From Pseudomonadota bacterium (GTDB lineage Bacteria; Pseudomonadota; Gammaproteobacteria; Burkholderiales; Burkholderiaceae_C), in assembly GCA_021815805.1 (NCBI GenBank), contig JAKAZQ010000031.1, positions 1-34,052 on the forward strand: a stretch of DNA of 34,052 nucleotides, given 5' to 3'. Positions 1-9,390 of this stretch are shown one piece after another. A model generated the notes under the pieces. That model did no database searches and was not told where the DNA came from. It saw only the letters and a program-made list of their open reading frames with translations. Made by a program: the position numbers and the translations under genes. Positions within the stretch are counted from its first letter, which is position 1; every line of letters starts with the position of its first letter.

Positions 1-2
1 CC

Positions 3-395
3 GCGACGCCTGCGCCGCCGCGCGCGCCCGGCGCATCCGCCCCCGGCGCGGCGTCGGCGGCCGCGGGTGCCGCGGCGCTCGCAGGCTCCGCCGTGGGCGC
101 AGCCCCCGCTGCATCGGCGCCGGCCTCGGCAACGTCGCGCGGTCCCGTGGTGAGCCTGCGCACCACCGGGGCGAGCTGGGTCGAGGTGCGCTCCGCGCCG
201 GGCAAGGTGCTGTTCATGGGAGTGCTGCCGGCCGGGGCCTCGCAGTCCGTCGGCACGCTGGCGGGCGACTATCCGCTGCAGATCGTGGTCGGCAATGCCG
301 CGCAGACCCGCGTGAGCATCGGCGGCAAGGCCCTGGCGCTGCACCCCGGCCATGGCAACGTCGCGCGTCTGGTCGTGCGCGGCGCAGGAACCTGA
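3..395 (+). CDS. rodZ: RodZ-like cytoskeletal protein, C-terminal part (5' truncated)
   Basis: The reading frame is open from the left edge and ends in TGA at 393-395, leaving about 130 residues. The first 40 or so are an Ala/Pro/Gly-rich linker. The rest looks like the RodZ C-terminal periplasmic beta domain (DUF4115 type): a WVEV core strand, a G-LPAG turn, then a [10 protein letters not shown] segment and an IGGKAL-L strand. RodZ is a bitopic membrane protein that links MreB filaments to the cell-wall elongation machinery; its N-terminal HTH and membrane helix would lie outside the window. The order rodZ-ispG-hisS-yfgM-bamB-der is conserved in many proteobacteria and supports the call. The frame is assigned from similarity of this domain and from context, since the diagnostic N-terminus is missing. 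Confidence 0.8.
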   Translation, partial: ATPAPPRAPGASAPGAASAAAGAAALAGSAVGAAPAASAPASATSRGPVVSLRTTGASWVEVRSAPGKVLFMGVLPAGASQSVGTLAGDYPLQIVVGNAAQTRVSIGGKALALHPGHGNVARLVVRGAGT

Positions 396-405
396 AGGCA
401 CGGGC

Positions 406-1710
406 ATGCACGACAATCCACGCACCATGTCGGCGACACAGGACACCGAACGGGACATCGAGGAGGCGGTGCCGGCGCGCCGCGCCACGCGCCAGGCCGT
501 CGTGTGCTGGGGCGAGCGCCGCGTCACCATCGGCGGCGACGCGCCGGTGCGCGTGCAGTCGATGACCAACACCGATACCGTCGATGTCGTCGGCACGGCG
601 ATCCAGGTCAAGGAGCTCGCACAGGCCGGCTCGGAGCTGGTGCGGTTGACCGTGAACACCGACGAGGCGGCGCAGGCGCTGCCGCGCATCCGCGAGCAAC
701 TCGATCGCATGGGCGTCGACGTGCCGCTGGTCGGTGATTTCCACTACAACGGGCACCTGCTGCTGACCCGCTACCCCGACTGCGCGCAGGCGCTGTCCAA
801 GTACCGCATCAACCCCGGCAACGTGGGCAAGGGCGACAAGAAGGATCGACAGTTCGCGCAGATGATCGAGGTCGCCATGCGCTGGCAGCGCCCCGTGCGC
901 ATCGGCGTGAACTGGGGCAGCCTGGACCAGGAACTGCTGGCCGGCCTGATGGATGCGAACGCCGCGCGTGCGCGGCCGCTGTCGGCGCAGCAGGTGATGT
1001 ACGAAGCCCTCATCCGCTCCGCCCTCGAGTCGGCGCAGCGCGCCGAACAGCTCGGAATGCCGGGGCACCAGATCCTGCTGTCGTGCAAGGTGTCCTCGGT
1101 GCGCGACCTCGTCGCGGTGTATCGCGAGTTGTCGCGCCGTTGCGATTACGCGCTGCATCTCGGCCTGACCGAGGCCGGCATGGGCACGCGCGGCACGGTG
1201 GCGTCGACCGCGGCGCTGTCGATCCTGCTGCAGGAAGGCATCGGCGACACCATCCGCGTGTCGCTGACGCCGCAGCCCGGCGAGGCGCGCACGCAGGAGG
1301 TCGTGGTCGCGCTGGAGGTGCTGCAGGCGCTCGGCCTGCGCAGCTTCACGCCCAGCGTGACGGCATGCCCCGGCTGCGGGCGCACCACCAGCAGCGTGTT
1401 CCAGGAGCTGGCGCGCGACATCGACGCGCACCTGCGCGCGCGCATGCCGCAGTGGCGCCGTGAGTACCCGGGCGTGGAGTCGCTGCGCGTCGCCGTCATG
1501 GGCTGCATCGTCAACGGCCCCGGGGAAAGCCGCCACGCCGACATCGGCATCAGCCTGCCGGGCACCGGCGAGCATCCGGCGGCTCCCGTGTTCGTCGACG
1601 GCGTCAAGCGCCACACGCTGCGCGGCGACGACATCGCCGACCGGTTCATCGATCTGGTCGACGACTACATTCGACAGCGCTGGGGCATCGCGGCCGCCGC
1701 GCAGTCCTGA
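406..1710 (+). CDS. ispG: 4-hydroxy-3-methylbut-2-en-1-yl diphosphate synthase (flavodoxin)
   Basis: IspG (GcpE) is a cytosolic [4Fe-4S] enzyme of the MEP isoprenoid pathway that converts MEcPP to HMBPP. Visible hallmarks are the [12 protein letters not shown]-terminal motif, the cluster ligands in CPGCGRT (C321, C324) and [10 protein letters not shown] (C367), and E374 of the same motif. At 434 residues it is longer than the E. coli enzyme, as betaproteobacterial versions tend to be, with a longer middle section. I chose ATG 406 because a GAAGG element lies about 7 bases upstream. ATG 427 is an alternative, and an in-frame ATG at 352 would overlap rodZ by 44 bases. It follows rodZ by 10 bases and is probably co-transcribed with it. 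Confidence 0.95.
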   Translation: MHDNPRTMSATQDTERDIEEAVPARRATRQAVVCWGERRVTIGGDAPVRVQSMTNTDTVDVVGTAIQVKELAQAGSELVRLTVNTDEAAQALPRIREQLDRMGVDVPLVGDFHYNGHLLLTRYPDCAQALSKYRINPGNVGKGDKKDRQFAQMIEVAMRWQRPVRIGVNWGSLDQELLAGLMDANAARARPLSAQQVMYEALIRSALESAQRAEQLGMPGHQILLSCKVSSVRDLVAVYRELSRRCDYALHLGLTEAGMGTRGTVASTAALSILLQEGIGDTIRVSLTPQPGEARTQEVVVALEVLQALGLRSFTPSVTACPGCGRTTSSVFQELARDIDAHLRARMPQWRREYPGVESLRVAVMGCIVNGPGESRHADIGISLPGTGEHPAAPVFVDGVKRHTLRGDDIADRFIDLVDDYIRQRWGIAAAAQS

Positions 1711-1805
1711 TTCCCGCCGGGCATGCTGCGCCCAGGGCCGGCCCGGCGACGGGGTGGCCGCGGGTGGCGGCGCGCGGTGTCCCGTTCCGATCACGCAGAA
1801 CCCTC

Positions 1806-3083
1806 ATGAATCCCAAGCTGAGTGCCGTCAAGGGCATGAACGACATCCTGCCGCCGGACTCGGCGCGCTGGGAATGGTTCGAGTCGACGGTGCGCGAACT
1901 CATGCGCGCCTATGGCTACCGCAACATGCGCACGCCGATCGTCGAGCCGACGGCGTTGTTCGTGCGCGGCATCGGCGAGGTCACCGACATCGTCGAGAAG
2001 GAGATGTACAGCTTCACCGACGCGCTCAATGGCGAACAGCTCACGCTGCGCCCGGAGAACACCGCGGCGATCGTGCGCGCGGTGGTCGAGCACAACCTGC
2101 TGTACGACGGTGGCAAGCGCCTGTGGTACTCCGGACCCATGTTCCGCCATGAGCGCCCGCAGCGCGGGCGCTATCGCCAGTTCCACCAGGTCGGCGCCGA
2201 GGCGCTGGGTTTCGCGGGCCCGGATGTCGACGCCGAGCTCATCCTGATGGCGCGCCGCCTGTGGAACATGCTCGGGTTGCACGGCCTGCGCCTGGAGATC
2301 AACTGCCTGGGCCAGGCCGACGAGCGCGCGCGCCATCGTGCCAGGCTGATCGCCTATTTCGAGGCGCACGAAGAGCAGCTCGATGCCGACGCGCGGCGGC
2401 GGCTGCACAGCAATCCGCTGCGCATCCTCGACACCAAGAACCCGGCCATGCAGGAGCTGGTGCAGGGCGCGCCGCGCCTGCTCGACGAGCTCGGCGAAGC
2501 GTCACGCGCGCACTTCGACGGCCTGCAGCAGCTGCTGCGCGCGGCGGGGCAGGAGTTCACCGTCAACCCGCGCCTGGTGCGTGGCCTGGACTACTACAAC
2601 CTGAGCGTGTTCGAGTGGGTCAGCGATCAGCTCGGCGCCCAGGGTACGGTGTGCGCCGGTGGGCGCTACGACACCCTGATCGAGCAGATCGGCGGCAAGC
2701 CGGCGCCCGCCTGCGGCTGGGCGCTGGGCGTCGAGCGCGTGCTCGAGCTGCTGGCGCAGACGCAGCCCGCGTCCGCCGCTGCGCAGCTCGACGCCTATGT
2801 CGTGCTCGCGCACGCGCCGGCGCTGCCGCGTGCCTTGCAGGTGGCCGAGCAACTGCGCGCCGCCGGGTTGCGGGTGCAGATGCATGCCGGCGGCGGCGGC
2901 ATGAAATCCCAGATGAAAAAGGCCGACGCGAGCGCCGCGCGTTTCGCGCTGATCTTCGGCGAACAGGAGTGGCTGTCCGAGTCGGTCGGCGTGAAGGATC
3001 TGCGCAGCGGCGGCGAGCAGCAGCAGCGTGCCGTGCCCCTGCAGCCCGCAGGCTTGCTGCTGGATTGCCTGGCGCGAACCTGA
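1806..3083 (+). CDS. hisS: Histidine--tRNA ligase
   Basis: This is a class II aminoacyl-tRNA synthetase that charges tRNA-His in the cytosol. The 425-residue product matches the family's usual length. It begins with the typical KGMNDILP segment. Motif 2 is [17 protein letters not shown], the histidine-specific motif is [13 protein letters not shown], and motif 3 lies in [10 protein letters not shown]. The C-terminal anticodon-binding domain ends with a [12 protein letters not shown] helix and a final beta strand. ATG 1806 is chosen because it begins right at the conserved [10 protein letters not shown] start; an upstream in-frame ATG at 1764 would add 14 unconserved residues. The gap to ispG is 95 bases, with no obvious terminator. 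Confidence 0.97.
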   Translation: MNPKLSAVKGMNDILPPDSARWEWFESTVRELMRAYGYRNMRTPIVEPTALFVRGIGEVTDIVEKEMYSFTDALNGEQLTLRPENTAAIVRAVVEHNLLYDGGKRLWYSGPMFRHERPQRGRYRQFHQVGAEALGFAGPDVDAELILMARRLWNMLGLHGLRLEINCLGQADERARHRARLIAYFEAHEEQLDADARRRLHSNPLRILDTKNPAMQELVQGAPRLLDELGEASRAHFDGLQQLLRAAGQEFTVNPRLVRGLDYYNLSVFEWVSDQLGAQGTVCAGGRYDTLIEQIGGKPAPACGWALGVERVLELLAQTQPASAAAQLDAYVVLAHAPALPRALQVAEQLRAAGLRVQMHAGGGGMKSQMKKADASAARFALIFGEQEWLSESVGVKDLRSGGEQQQRAVPLQPAGLLLDCLART

Positions 3084-3110
3084 TGCGCCGGCGCCACCGG
3101 CGGTGCCGCC

Positions 3111-3116
3111 TAGAAT
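3111..3116 (+). promoter_or_regulatory. Possible -10 element (TAGAAT) upstream of yfgM
   Basis: TAGAAT lies 43 bases before the yfgM ATG, inside the 9-mer CCTAGAATG. The same 9-mer occurs at 10345-10353, about the same distance before hisZ. I see no good -35 box, so this is a tentative promoter. Confidence 0.3.
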
Positions 3117-3159
3117 GTGCACGCCTTGCCCAACCCGTCCGGCATTTTCTTGAGAGCCC

Positions 3160-3795
3160 ATGAGCTACAACCTCGAAGAACAGGATCAGATCGAACAACT
3201 GCGCCAATTCTGGCAGCAGTGGGGCACCGCCATTTCCGCGGTGTTGCTGCTGGCGGCGCTGGCGTGGGCCGGCTGGGGCGGCTGGCACTGGTGGCAGCGG
3301 CGCGAGGCGGCGCAGGCCTCGAGCCTGTATGCCCAGCTTTCGCAGCAGATCGACGCCGGCGACCTGAAGGATGCCGCACCGATCTGGGACAAGCTGCGCG
3401 ACGCCTATGCCGGCACGGCGTATGCGCAGATGGGCGCGCTGGATCTGGCGCGCGCCTACGCCAACGGCGCGAAGGCGCCGCAGGCCGAGGCGGTGCTGCA
3501 ATGGGCGACCGCGCACGGTCCGGTGGCGGCGCAGCGCGCGCTGGCCATGCTCGATCTGGCCGCGCTGCAGATCGACGCGCACCAGTACGCTGCCGCGCTG
3601 CAGACCGTGAAGACCCCGCCGACGCCCGCGTTCCGCGGGTTGTTCCTGACGCGTCGCGGTGACGTGTACGCTGCGCAGGGCGAGCGCGCGCAGGCCCGGC
3701 AGGCGTACACCGAGGCGCTGTCGCTGCTGCCGCCGGATGCCGTGCTGCGGCAGTTGCTGCAGGTGAAGGTCAACAGCGTGGGAGGAACGGCATGA
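3160..3795 (+). CDS. yfgM: YfgM-like membrane-anchored TPR protein
   Basis: The 211-residue product starts with the acidic, Gln-rich SYNLEEQDQIEQLRQFW segment, followed by a single membrane helix at roughly residues 23-42 and a Trp-rich flank (WGGWHWWQRRE). The rest is alpha-helical repeats of TPR type. This matches the YfgM/TPR_21 (formerly DUF2133) family. E. coli YfgM is an inner-membrane protein with a periplasmic TPR domain that associates with the SecYEG translocon and PpiD. Its stop codon overlaps the start of bamB by four bases (ATGA), so the two are probably translationally coupled. This gene order is the family's usual context. Confidence 0.88.
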   Translation: MSYNLEEQDQIEQLRQFWQQWGTAISAVLLLAALAWAGWGGWHWWQRREAAQASSLYAQLSQQIDAGDLKDAAPIWDKLRDAYAGTAYAQMGALDLARAYANGAKAPQAEAVLQWATAHGPVAAQRALAMLDLAALQIDAHQYAAALQTVKTPPTPAFRGLFLTRRGDVYAAQGERAQARQAYTEALSLLPPDAVLRQLLQVKVNSVGGTA

Positions 3796-4937
3796 GTCGC
3801 CGCAACTGGCTGTCGCGCAGCGCGGGGTTGCTGGGCGCGCTTGCCGCACTGTCGCTGCTCGGCGCGTGCTCCTCGGCGCCGCGCCAACCCGATCCGACGC
3901 CGCTGCAACCGGTGCCCCCGATCCTGCACGTGGCTACCGCCTGGACGGCGCAGGTCGGCGATGTGCCCGCCACGTTCCAGCTCGCGACGGCCTCGGGGCG
4001 CGTGTTCGTGGCCTCGCGCGACGGCGAGGTGTCGTGCCTGCAGGCGAGCGACGGCAAGCTGCTGTGGCGCACGCACATCGCCGGCGGGATCAGCGCCGCG
4101 GTCGGCAGCGACGGCAGTTTCACGGCGGTGGTCGACGATGCCAACCGGGTCGTCTCGCTCGGCCCGCAAGGGCAGGTACTGTGGCGCTACCAGCTGCCTG
4201 CCAGCGTGCTGACGCCGCCGGCGGTGTTCGGCGGCATCGTCGTGGTGCAGGGCGCCGACCAGCACGTATGGGCGTTCGACGCGGCCAGCGGAGCGATGCG
4301 CTGGAACGATGAATTCCGCACCCCGGCGCTGCTGCTGCAGAAGGGCGCGGGCATGGTGCTGTCGGATGGCGCCATCGTGCTCGGCGATGCCACCGGGCAC
4401 CTGCGCCTGTTGCGCCTGTCCGACGGCTCCGCGGTGTGGGAGGCCACGCTCGCGCGGCCGCGCGGCACCACCGAGGTCGAGCGCCTCGTGTCCATCACCG
4501 GCGCGCCGTCGCTGGCGCACGGCGTGGTCTGCGCACGCGCCTACCAGTCGGCCGTGGCTTGCGTGCAGATGGCCGACGCGCACCTGATGTGGAGCGCCAG
4601 GGCGAACGGCGACACCGCGCCGGCCCAGAACGGCAGCGAGCTGGTGGCCACGCAGGCCGACGGCGTGATCCAGGCCTACGCGGTGTCCGACGGCAAGCCG
4701 CTGTGGCACAACGACCAGTTGCGCTGGCGCAGGCTGAGCGCGCCGCTGCTCATCGGGCGCACCGTCGCCGTGGGCGACCTGCAGGGCTATGTCTCGTTCC
4801 TGGACGCCAGCGACGGGCGCATCATCGGCCGCGCCTCCACCGACGGCTCGCCGATCGCGGTGCCCCCCGTGCTCGCCGGCAACACCCTGGTGGTGGTGAG
4901 CGCCAAGGGTGGCGTGTACGGGTTCGTGCCGCGCTGA
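3792..4937 (+). CDS. bamB: Outer membrane protein assembly factor BamB (lipoprotein)
   Basis: The 381-residue product has a lipoprotein signal peptide with a twin-Arg-free basic start, a hydrophobic stretch at residues 11-22 and lipobox LLGAC, making C26 the lipidated residue. The remainder is a beta-propeller of PQQ-like repeats: recurring blocks such as ASDGKLLW, AASGAMRW, LSDGSAVWE and VSDGKPLWH, each ending in Trp. BamB is a periplasm-facing outer-membrane lipoprotein of the BAM complex that supports BamA in outer-membrane protein insertion. The start overlaps the yfgM stop by ATGA. Position between yfgM and der is the conserved context for bamB. Confidence 0.95.
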   Translation: MSRRNWLSRSAGLLGALAALSLLGACSSAPRQPDPTPLQPVPPILHVATAWTAQVGDVPATFQLATASGRVFVASRDGEVSCLQASDGKLLWRTHIAGGISAAVGSDGSFTAVVDDANRVVSLGPQGQVLWRYQLPASVLTPPAVFGGIVVVQGADQHVWAFDAASGAMRWNDEFRTPALLLQKGAGMVLSDGAIVLGDATGHLRLLRLSDGSAVWEATLARPRGTTEVERLVSITGAPSLAHGVVCARAYQSAVACVQMADAHLMWSARANGDTAPAQNGSELVATQADGVIQAYAVSDGKPLWHNDQLRWRRLSAPLLIGRTVAVGDLQGYVSFLDASDGRIIGRASTDGSPIAVPPVLAGNTLVVVSAKGGVYGFVPR

Positions 4938-4979
4938 GCGCCGCCGAGTCCACCCTGTCGAGGCGTCCGCGTCGCATTC

Positions 4980-6383
4980 ATGCTCCCTGTCATCGCCCTG
5001 GTCGGCCGTCCCAACGTGGGCAAGTCGACCCTGTTCAATCGCATCACGCGATCGCGTGATGCCATCGTCGCCGATATTCCCGGACTCACGCGCGATCGTC
5101 ATTACGGTCGCGCGGTCTGGCGCGGCCAGGCGCTGCTCGTGGTCGACACCGGAGGTTTCGAGCCCGTGGTCGACACCGGCATCGTCGCCGAGATGGCACG
5201 GCAGACCCGGCAAGCCATCGCCGAGGCCGATGTCGTGGTGTTCCTGGCCGACGCGCGCACCGGCCTGGCACCGCAGGACGAGCACATCGCCGCCTACCTG
5301 CGCAAGACCGGCAAGCCGGTGCTGCTGGCGGTCAACAAGTCGGAAGGGCTGACGCCGTCGGCGATGGCCGAGTTCCATGAACTCGGGCTCGGTCAGCCGT
5401 TGCCGCTGAGCGCCGCGCACGGGCAGGGCGTCGGCGCGCTGCTCGATGCGGCGTGCGCGCTGTGCGTGCCGGCGCCCGGGCCCACCGCGCCAGCCGACGA
5501 GTCGGCGCCGCAGCCCGCACCCGATGACAGCACCGACGAGACGTCCGCGGCGGCGGCCGAGCAGGCGCTGCCGCGCACCATCAAGCTGGCCATCATCGGG
5601 CGCCCGAACGTCGGCAAGTCGACCTTGATCAACGCGCTGGTCGGCGAGGAGCGCGTGATCGCCTTCGATCAGCCTGGCACCACGCGCGACGCCATCGAGG
5701 TTCCGTTCGAGCGCGACGGCATCGCCTACACGCTGATCGACACCGCCGGGTTGCGGCGCCGCGGCAGGGTGTTCGAGACCGTCGAGAAATTCTCCGTGGT
5801 GAAGACCCTGCAGGCGATCGAGTCGGCGAACGTGGTCGTGCTGCTGCTGGACGCCAGCGAGGGGGTGTCCGACCAGGACGCGCATATCGCCGGCTTCGCG
5901 GTCGAGGCGGGCCGCGCGCTGGTGGTGGCGGCGAACAAGTGGGACAAGGTCGACGATTACCAGCGCCGGCGCTTTGCGGAAAGCGTGGCCGAGCGCCTGC
6001 CATTCCTGGGTTTTGCGCGTCGTCACGAGATCTCGGCGACCTCGCGCAAGGGGCTGCGCAGCCTGCTGCGCTCGGTGCTCGAGGCGCACCGCGCGGCCTT
6101 CGCCAAGCTGTCGACGCCGCGCCTGACGCGGGCCTTGCAGGAGGCGGTGGCGTTCCAGCAGCCGCCGCGCGCCGGCACGGTGCGGCCGAAACTGCGCTAC
6201 GCGCACCAGGGCGGGCAGAATCCGCCTGTCATCGTGATTCACGGCAACTCGCTGGACAAGGTGCCGGCGAGTTATACCCGCTATCTCGAGTCGCGCCTGG
6301 CGCGCGTGTTCAAGCTCGACGGGACGCCGCTGCGCATCCAGTATCGAACCTCGCGCAACCCGTACCAGAGCGCCCGGGAATGA
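4980..6383 (+). CDS. der: Ribosome-associated double-GTPase Der (EngA)
   Basis: Der acts in late assembly of the 50S ribosomal subunit. The 467-residue product has two Era-like GTPase domains in tandem. Domain 1 has P-loop GRPNVGKST at residues 8-16, switch DTGGFEP and G4 motif NKSE at 119-122; an E in place of the usual D is, from memory, common in betaproteobacterial Der. Domain 2 has GRPNVGKST from residue 207, [13 protein letters not shown], and NKWDKVD from 319. An acidic Ala/Pro/Thr-rich linker of about 30 residues separates them. The C-terminal KH-like domain ends in YRTSRNPYQ. The coding sequence follows bamB by 42 bases. A long perfect palindrome falls in the first domain's coding sequence (see findings). 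Confidence 0.97.
   Translation: MLPVIALVGRPNVGKSTLFNRITRSRDAIVADIPGLTRDRHYGRAVWRGQALLVVDTGGFEPVVDTGIVAEMARQTRQAIAEADVVVFLADARTGLAPQDEHIAAYLRKTGKPVLLAVNKSEGLTPSAMAEFHELGLGQPLPLSAAHGQGVGALLDAACALCVPAPGPTAPADESAPQPAPDDSTDETSAAAAEQALPRTIKLAIIGRPNVGKSTLINALVGEERVIAFDQPGTTRDAIEVPFERDGIAYTLIDTAGLRRRGRVFETVEKFSVVKTLQAIESANVVVLLLDASEGVSDQDAHIAGFAVEAGRALVVAANKWDKVDDYQRRRFAESVAERLPFLGFARRHEISATSRKGLRSLLRSVLEAHRAAFAKLSTPRLTRALQEAVAFQQPPRAGTVRPKLRYAHQGGQNPPVIVIHGNSLDKVPASYTRYLESRLARVFKLDGTPLRIQYRTSRNPYQSARE
5041..5062. repeat. 22-bp perfect palindrome inside der
   Basis: Positions 5041-5062 read the same on both strands without mismatch and are centred on GCGATCGC, an octamer resembling the HIP1 element of cyanobacteria. 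It encodes part of the first GTPase domain around I-T-R-S-R-D. It may be a coincidence of codon choice. Confidence 0.6.
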
Positions 6384-6464
6384 TGTTTTCACCCGAACCA
6401 CGGGACATTGTCGCGGCGCTGCCGGCAGGTTCCGGATGGGCCGTGGGGTTTACGGGGTTTGTGC

Positions 6465-6495
6465 TATGTTCGACGCGGTGGAAGCACTTTCCACC
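6465..6495 (+). promoter_or_regulatory. hfq leader: -10-like TATGTT and stem-loop
   Basis: The 135-base gap before hfq is less GC-rich than its surroundings. It holds TATGTT at 6465-6470 as a possible -10 box; no convincing -35 box is seen. A 7-bp perfect stem follows (GGTGGAA at 6477-6483, loop GCACT, TTCCACC at 6489-6495), then an A-rich single-stranded stretch and a GGAG ribosome site at about 6509-6512. If TATGTT is used, the stem would sit almost at the 5' end of the mRNA. Confidence 0.4.
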
Positions 6496-6518
6496 ACAAA
6501 ACACAACCGGAGTTTTCC

Positions 6519-6764
6519 ATGAGTAATAAAGGGCAGTTGTTACAAGACCCGTTCCTGAACCTGCTGCGCAAGGAGCATGTCCAGGTTTCCATCTACCTGG
6601 TGAACGGTATCAAGCTGCAGGGCCATATCGAATCGTTCGACCAGTATGTGGTGCTGCTGCGCAACACCGTGACCCAGATGGTGTACAAGCACGCCATCTC
6701 CACCGTGGTGCCTTCCCGTCCCGTGAGTTTCCACGTTGGCGCAAGCGAGCCCGAGGCTTCCTGA
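6519..6764 (+). CDS. hfq: RNA chaperone Hfq
   Basis: Hfq forms a hexameric ring that binds small RNAs and mRNAs and controls translation and turnover. The 81-residue product carries the whole Sm fold: QDPFLN in the N-terminal helix (proximal-face Gln at Q9), the [20 protein letters not shown] Sm1 region, and the Sm2 signature [12 protein letters not shown] with K57 and H58 in the U-binding pocket. The position of E. coli F42 is a Tyr here. The C-terminal tail is short, as is usual in betaproteobacteria. ATG 6519 is chosen for its GGAG ribosome site 6-9 bases upstream and the conserved N-terminus. The hflX start region lies inside its 3' end. Confidence 0.98.
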   Translation: MSNKGQLLQDPFLNLLRKEHVQVSIYLVNGIKLQGHIESFDQYVVLLRNTVTQMVYKHAISTVVPSRPVSFHVGASEPEAS

Positions 6765-7950
6765 GCGCCTGCCCGGCGCGGTGCTGGTGGGGGCCGACGT
6801 CGGGCAGGCCGATCCGGACCCTCAACTGCAGGAACTGCGCGAACTCGCCGTGTCGGCCGGGCTGCGGCCGGCGGATTCGAGTTTCAGTCGGCGGCGCCAC
6901 ATCGATCCCGCGTTCTACCTCGGCTCCGGCAAGGTGGCGCAGATCCGGCAGCAGGTGATCGACGCCGAGGCCGGCTGCGTGCTGTTCGACGCCGCGTTGT
7001 CCCCGGTGCAGCAGCGCAACCTGGAAAAGGAGATCGGGGTTCCGGTCTGGGATCGCACGGCGCTGATCCTCGAGATCTTCGGCCGCCGCGCGCGCAGCGG
7101 CGAAGGCAAGCTGCAGGTCGAACTGGCGCGCCTGCGCCACGCCGCGACGCGGCTGGTGCGCGGCTGGACCCACCTGGAGCGCCAGCAGGGCGGCATCGGG
7201 CTGCGCGGCGGCCCCGGCGAGAAGCAGATCGAGCTCGACCGCCGCATGCTGGAGGACAAGATCAAGCAGTTGCAGGCCCGGCTGCGCCGGCTGCAGCGCC
7301 AACGCTCGACGCAGCGACGCTCGCGCCGGCGCGCGGCGCAGCTGCAGGTCTCGATCGTCGGCTACACCAACGCCGGCAAGAGCACGCTGTTCAATGCCTT
7401 GACCCACGCCGGGGCCTACGCCGCGGACCAGTTGTTCGCCACGCTGGATACGACGACCCGTCGCGTCTGGCTGGGCGAAGGGTTGTATGCGGTGCTCTCG
7501 GACACCGTCGGATTCATTCGCGAGCTTCCGCACAGCCTGGTCGAGGCGTTCAAGGCGACCCTGGACGAGGCGGTCGAGTCCGATGTGCTGCTGCATGTCG
7601 TGGACGTGTCGAACCCGCATGCGGAGCAGCAGATCCGGCAGGTGCAGGACGTGCTGCGCGAGATCGGTGCGCAGGATATTCCCCAGATCCTGATCTACAA
7701 CAAGATCGATCTGCTCGACGGGCCGGTACCGCCGACGCGGCGCCAGGCGCTGCAGGACGGCGCCGATGCGCGTGCTAGCATCTTCAGCTTCGATGTCAGC
7801 GCGCGCAGCGGCGCCGGGCTGGACGCGTTGCGCGCGAAGCTCGCCGAGCTGGCACGCGATCGCCTGCAGGCCCACGGCGTGTTCACGGATGGCGCGCCAC
7901 CGCGGGCCGGGTCGGCCGACGGCGACATCGACACCCCGCACCACGCTTGA
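6736..7950 (+). CDS. hflX: GTPase HflX
   Basis: HflX is a ribosome-binding GTPase that can split stalled 70S ribosomes under stress. Visible features are the N-terminal HflX domain (residues about 15-120, with [20 protein letters not shown]-like start), the Gly-rich [19 protein letters not shown] linker, a basic coiled region, and the GTPase domain with G1 GYTNAGKST from residue 209, [11 protein letters not shown], and NKIDLL. The 404-residue length assumes a TTG start at 6736, which overlaps hfq by 29 bases. GTG 6781 is an in-frame alternative that would place the start just downstream of hfq; neither has a strong ribosome site. The stop overlaps hflK's ATG by one base (TGATG). Confidence 0.95.
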   Translation: MAQASPRLPERLPGAVLVGADVGQADPDPQLQELRELAVSAGLRPADSSFSRRRHIDPAFYLGSGKVAQIRQQVIDAEAGCVLFDAALSPVQQRNLEKEIGVPVWDRTALILEIFGRRARSGEGKLQVELARLRHAATRLVRGWTHLERQQGGIGLRGGPGEKQIELDRRMLEDKIKQLQARLRRLQRQRSTQRRSRRRAAQLQVSIVGYTNAGKSTLFNALTHAGAYAADQLFATLDTTTRRVWLGEGLYAVLSDTVGFIRELPHSLVEAFKATLDEAVESDVLLHVVDVSNPHAEQQIRQVQDVLREIGAQDIPQILIYNKIDLLDGPVPPTRRQALQDGADARASIFSFDVSARSGAGLDALRAKLAELARDRLQAHGVFTDGAPPRAGSADGDIDTPHHA

Positions 7951-9344
7951 TGCCCCTCACGTTGCCGATGCTCCTCGCTTTTCTCCGCAATGCGCTCGTG
8001 CCGCGGCGGCCGCGTCCGCTGGCCGCCGGCGACGGTGATCCGGACCGGGGGCGCGGGCGCGGCGGGCCCGGCGGCGTGCCGCCGGACGGCGATCGGCGCA
8101 ATCCGCGGCCCGGCAATTCCGGCGGCCCGCCCGATCTCGATGATCTGTGGCGCGATTTCAATCGCAAGCTCAACAGCCTGTTCGGCCGCCGTGGCGGCGG
8201 CGGCTTCCGTGCGCCGCGCCGGCCGGGCGCCTTCCAGCCGACGCCGCGCATGGCCGGCCGCGCGCTGCTGGTGCTGGCGCTGGCGCTGGTGCTCGGCTGG
8301 CTTGGATCCGGGTTTTTCGTCGTGCAGCAGGGTCAGGTGGCGGTGGTCACGCGTCTCGGTGCCGTCGACTCGGTGGTCCAGCCCGGGCTGAACTGGCACT
8401 ACCCGGCGCCGTTCGGGCGTGCCGTCATCGTCGACGTCGACGCACTGCGCACCCAGCCGGTGGGCGATTCCAGCGTGGGCACGCTCAGCGGCGCGCCGAT
8501 GTCCTCGATGCTGACCTCCGACGGCGACATCGTGGACGTGCGTCTCAGCGTGCAGTGGCGCGTCGGCAAGCCGCTGGACTTCGTGTTCGGCGATCGCGAC
8601 CCCGAGGCCGCGGTGGCGCAGGCGGCCAGGCAGGCGGTGCGCGCCGTGGTCGCCGGCAGCACGCTGCAGCAGGTGCTGCACGGCGAGCGCGGCAGCCTGG
8701 CGCGGCAGACCCGCGAGCGCGTGCAGGCCCTGCTCGACGACTGGCACGCCGGAGTGCGCGTGACCGATCTCGACATCGAACATGTGCGCGTGCCGCAACC
8801 GGTGCGCGCCGCCTACGACGCGGCTGTCAAGGCGCACCAGGATGCCCAGCGGCTTCGCGCCAGCGCCCAGGCCTACGCGCAGGACGTGCTGCCGCGCGCG
8901 CGCGGCACGGCGGCGGCGCTGGTGCAGCAGGCCGAGGGCTACAAGGCCAGCGTCGTGGCGCAGGCGACCGGCGACGCGGCCCGCTTCGATCTCATCTACC
9001 AGCAGTACCGCAAGGCGCCGCAGGTCACGCGCGAGTCGATGTACCTGCAGACCATGCAGCACATCCTGTCCCGCGTCACCAAGATCGTCGTCGACTCGCA
9101 CGCCTCGAGCAATCTGCTGTACCTGCCGCTGGACAAGCTGCTGCAGGCGGGTGCGACCGCGCCGTCGGCGGCCCGGCCGCCGGCGGGCTCGGCGTCGCTG
9201 CCGCGGGCTCTCGCGGATTTGCCGGGCCTGCCTGCGCAGGCCGGCAGCGCTGCCGGCCAGCCGTCGGCGCCGGCTTCGGCGGCGTCCGGCGCCGCAGACC
9301 AGCGCGGCCAGCGCGACACGCTGCGCCAGCGCGACTCCCGATGA
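7950..9344 (+). CDS. hflK: HflK, subunit of the FtsH modulator complex
   Basis: This is a stomatin/prohibitin-family (SPFH) protein anchored in the inner membrane. Together with HflC it forms a large periplasmic cage that surrounds and restrains the FtsH protease. The 464-residue product has a Gly/Pro/Arg-rich N-terminus with LDDLWRDFNRKLNSLFG, which is typical of HflK, a single membrane helix at about 103-122, then FFVVQQGQVAVVTRLG, the SPFH core and a helical stalk. The C-terminal 70 residues are Ala/Pro-rich low complexity. ATG 7950 overlaps the hflX stop. The upstream TTG 7947 would add one residue, and ATG 7968 is another option. Confidence 0.95.
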   Translation: MPLTLPMLLAFLRNALVPRRPRPLAAGDGDPDRGRGRGGPGGVPPDGDRRNPRPGNSGGPPDLDDLWRDFNRKLNSLFGRRGGGGFRAPRRPGAFQPTPRMAGRALLVLALALVLGWLGSGFFVVQQGQVAVVTRLGAVDSVVQPGLNWHYPAPFGRAVIVDVDALRTQPVGDSSVGTLSGAPMSSMLTSDGDIVDVRLSVQWRVGKPLDFVFGDRDPEAAVAQAARQAVRAVVAGSTLQQVLHGERGSLARQTRERVQALLDDWHAGVRVTDLDIEHVRVPQPVRAAYDAAVKAHQDAQRLRASAQAYAQDVLPRARGTAAALVQQAEGYKASVVAQATGDAARFDLIYQQYRKAPQVTRESMYLQTMQHILSRVTKIVVDSHASSNLLYLPLDKLLQAGATAPSAARPPAGSASLPRALADLPGLPAQAGSAAGQPSAPASAASGAADQRGQRDTLRQRDSR

Positions 9345-9390
9345 CTGTCCCCGCCGATCGCGTCAGCCGTCCCGCTCCCGTCCGCCGCCG

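Noticed and set aside
5331-5344. NKSE in place of NKxD in the first GTPase domain of Der as a defect
   Set aside because: NKxE forms are, from memory, usual in betaproteobacterial Der, so it is probably lineage-typical.
3456-6401. Minus-strand open frame of 981 codons opposite yfgM, bamB and der
   Set aside because: It is a shadow of three conserved genes with no recognisable protein features.
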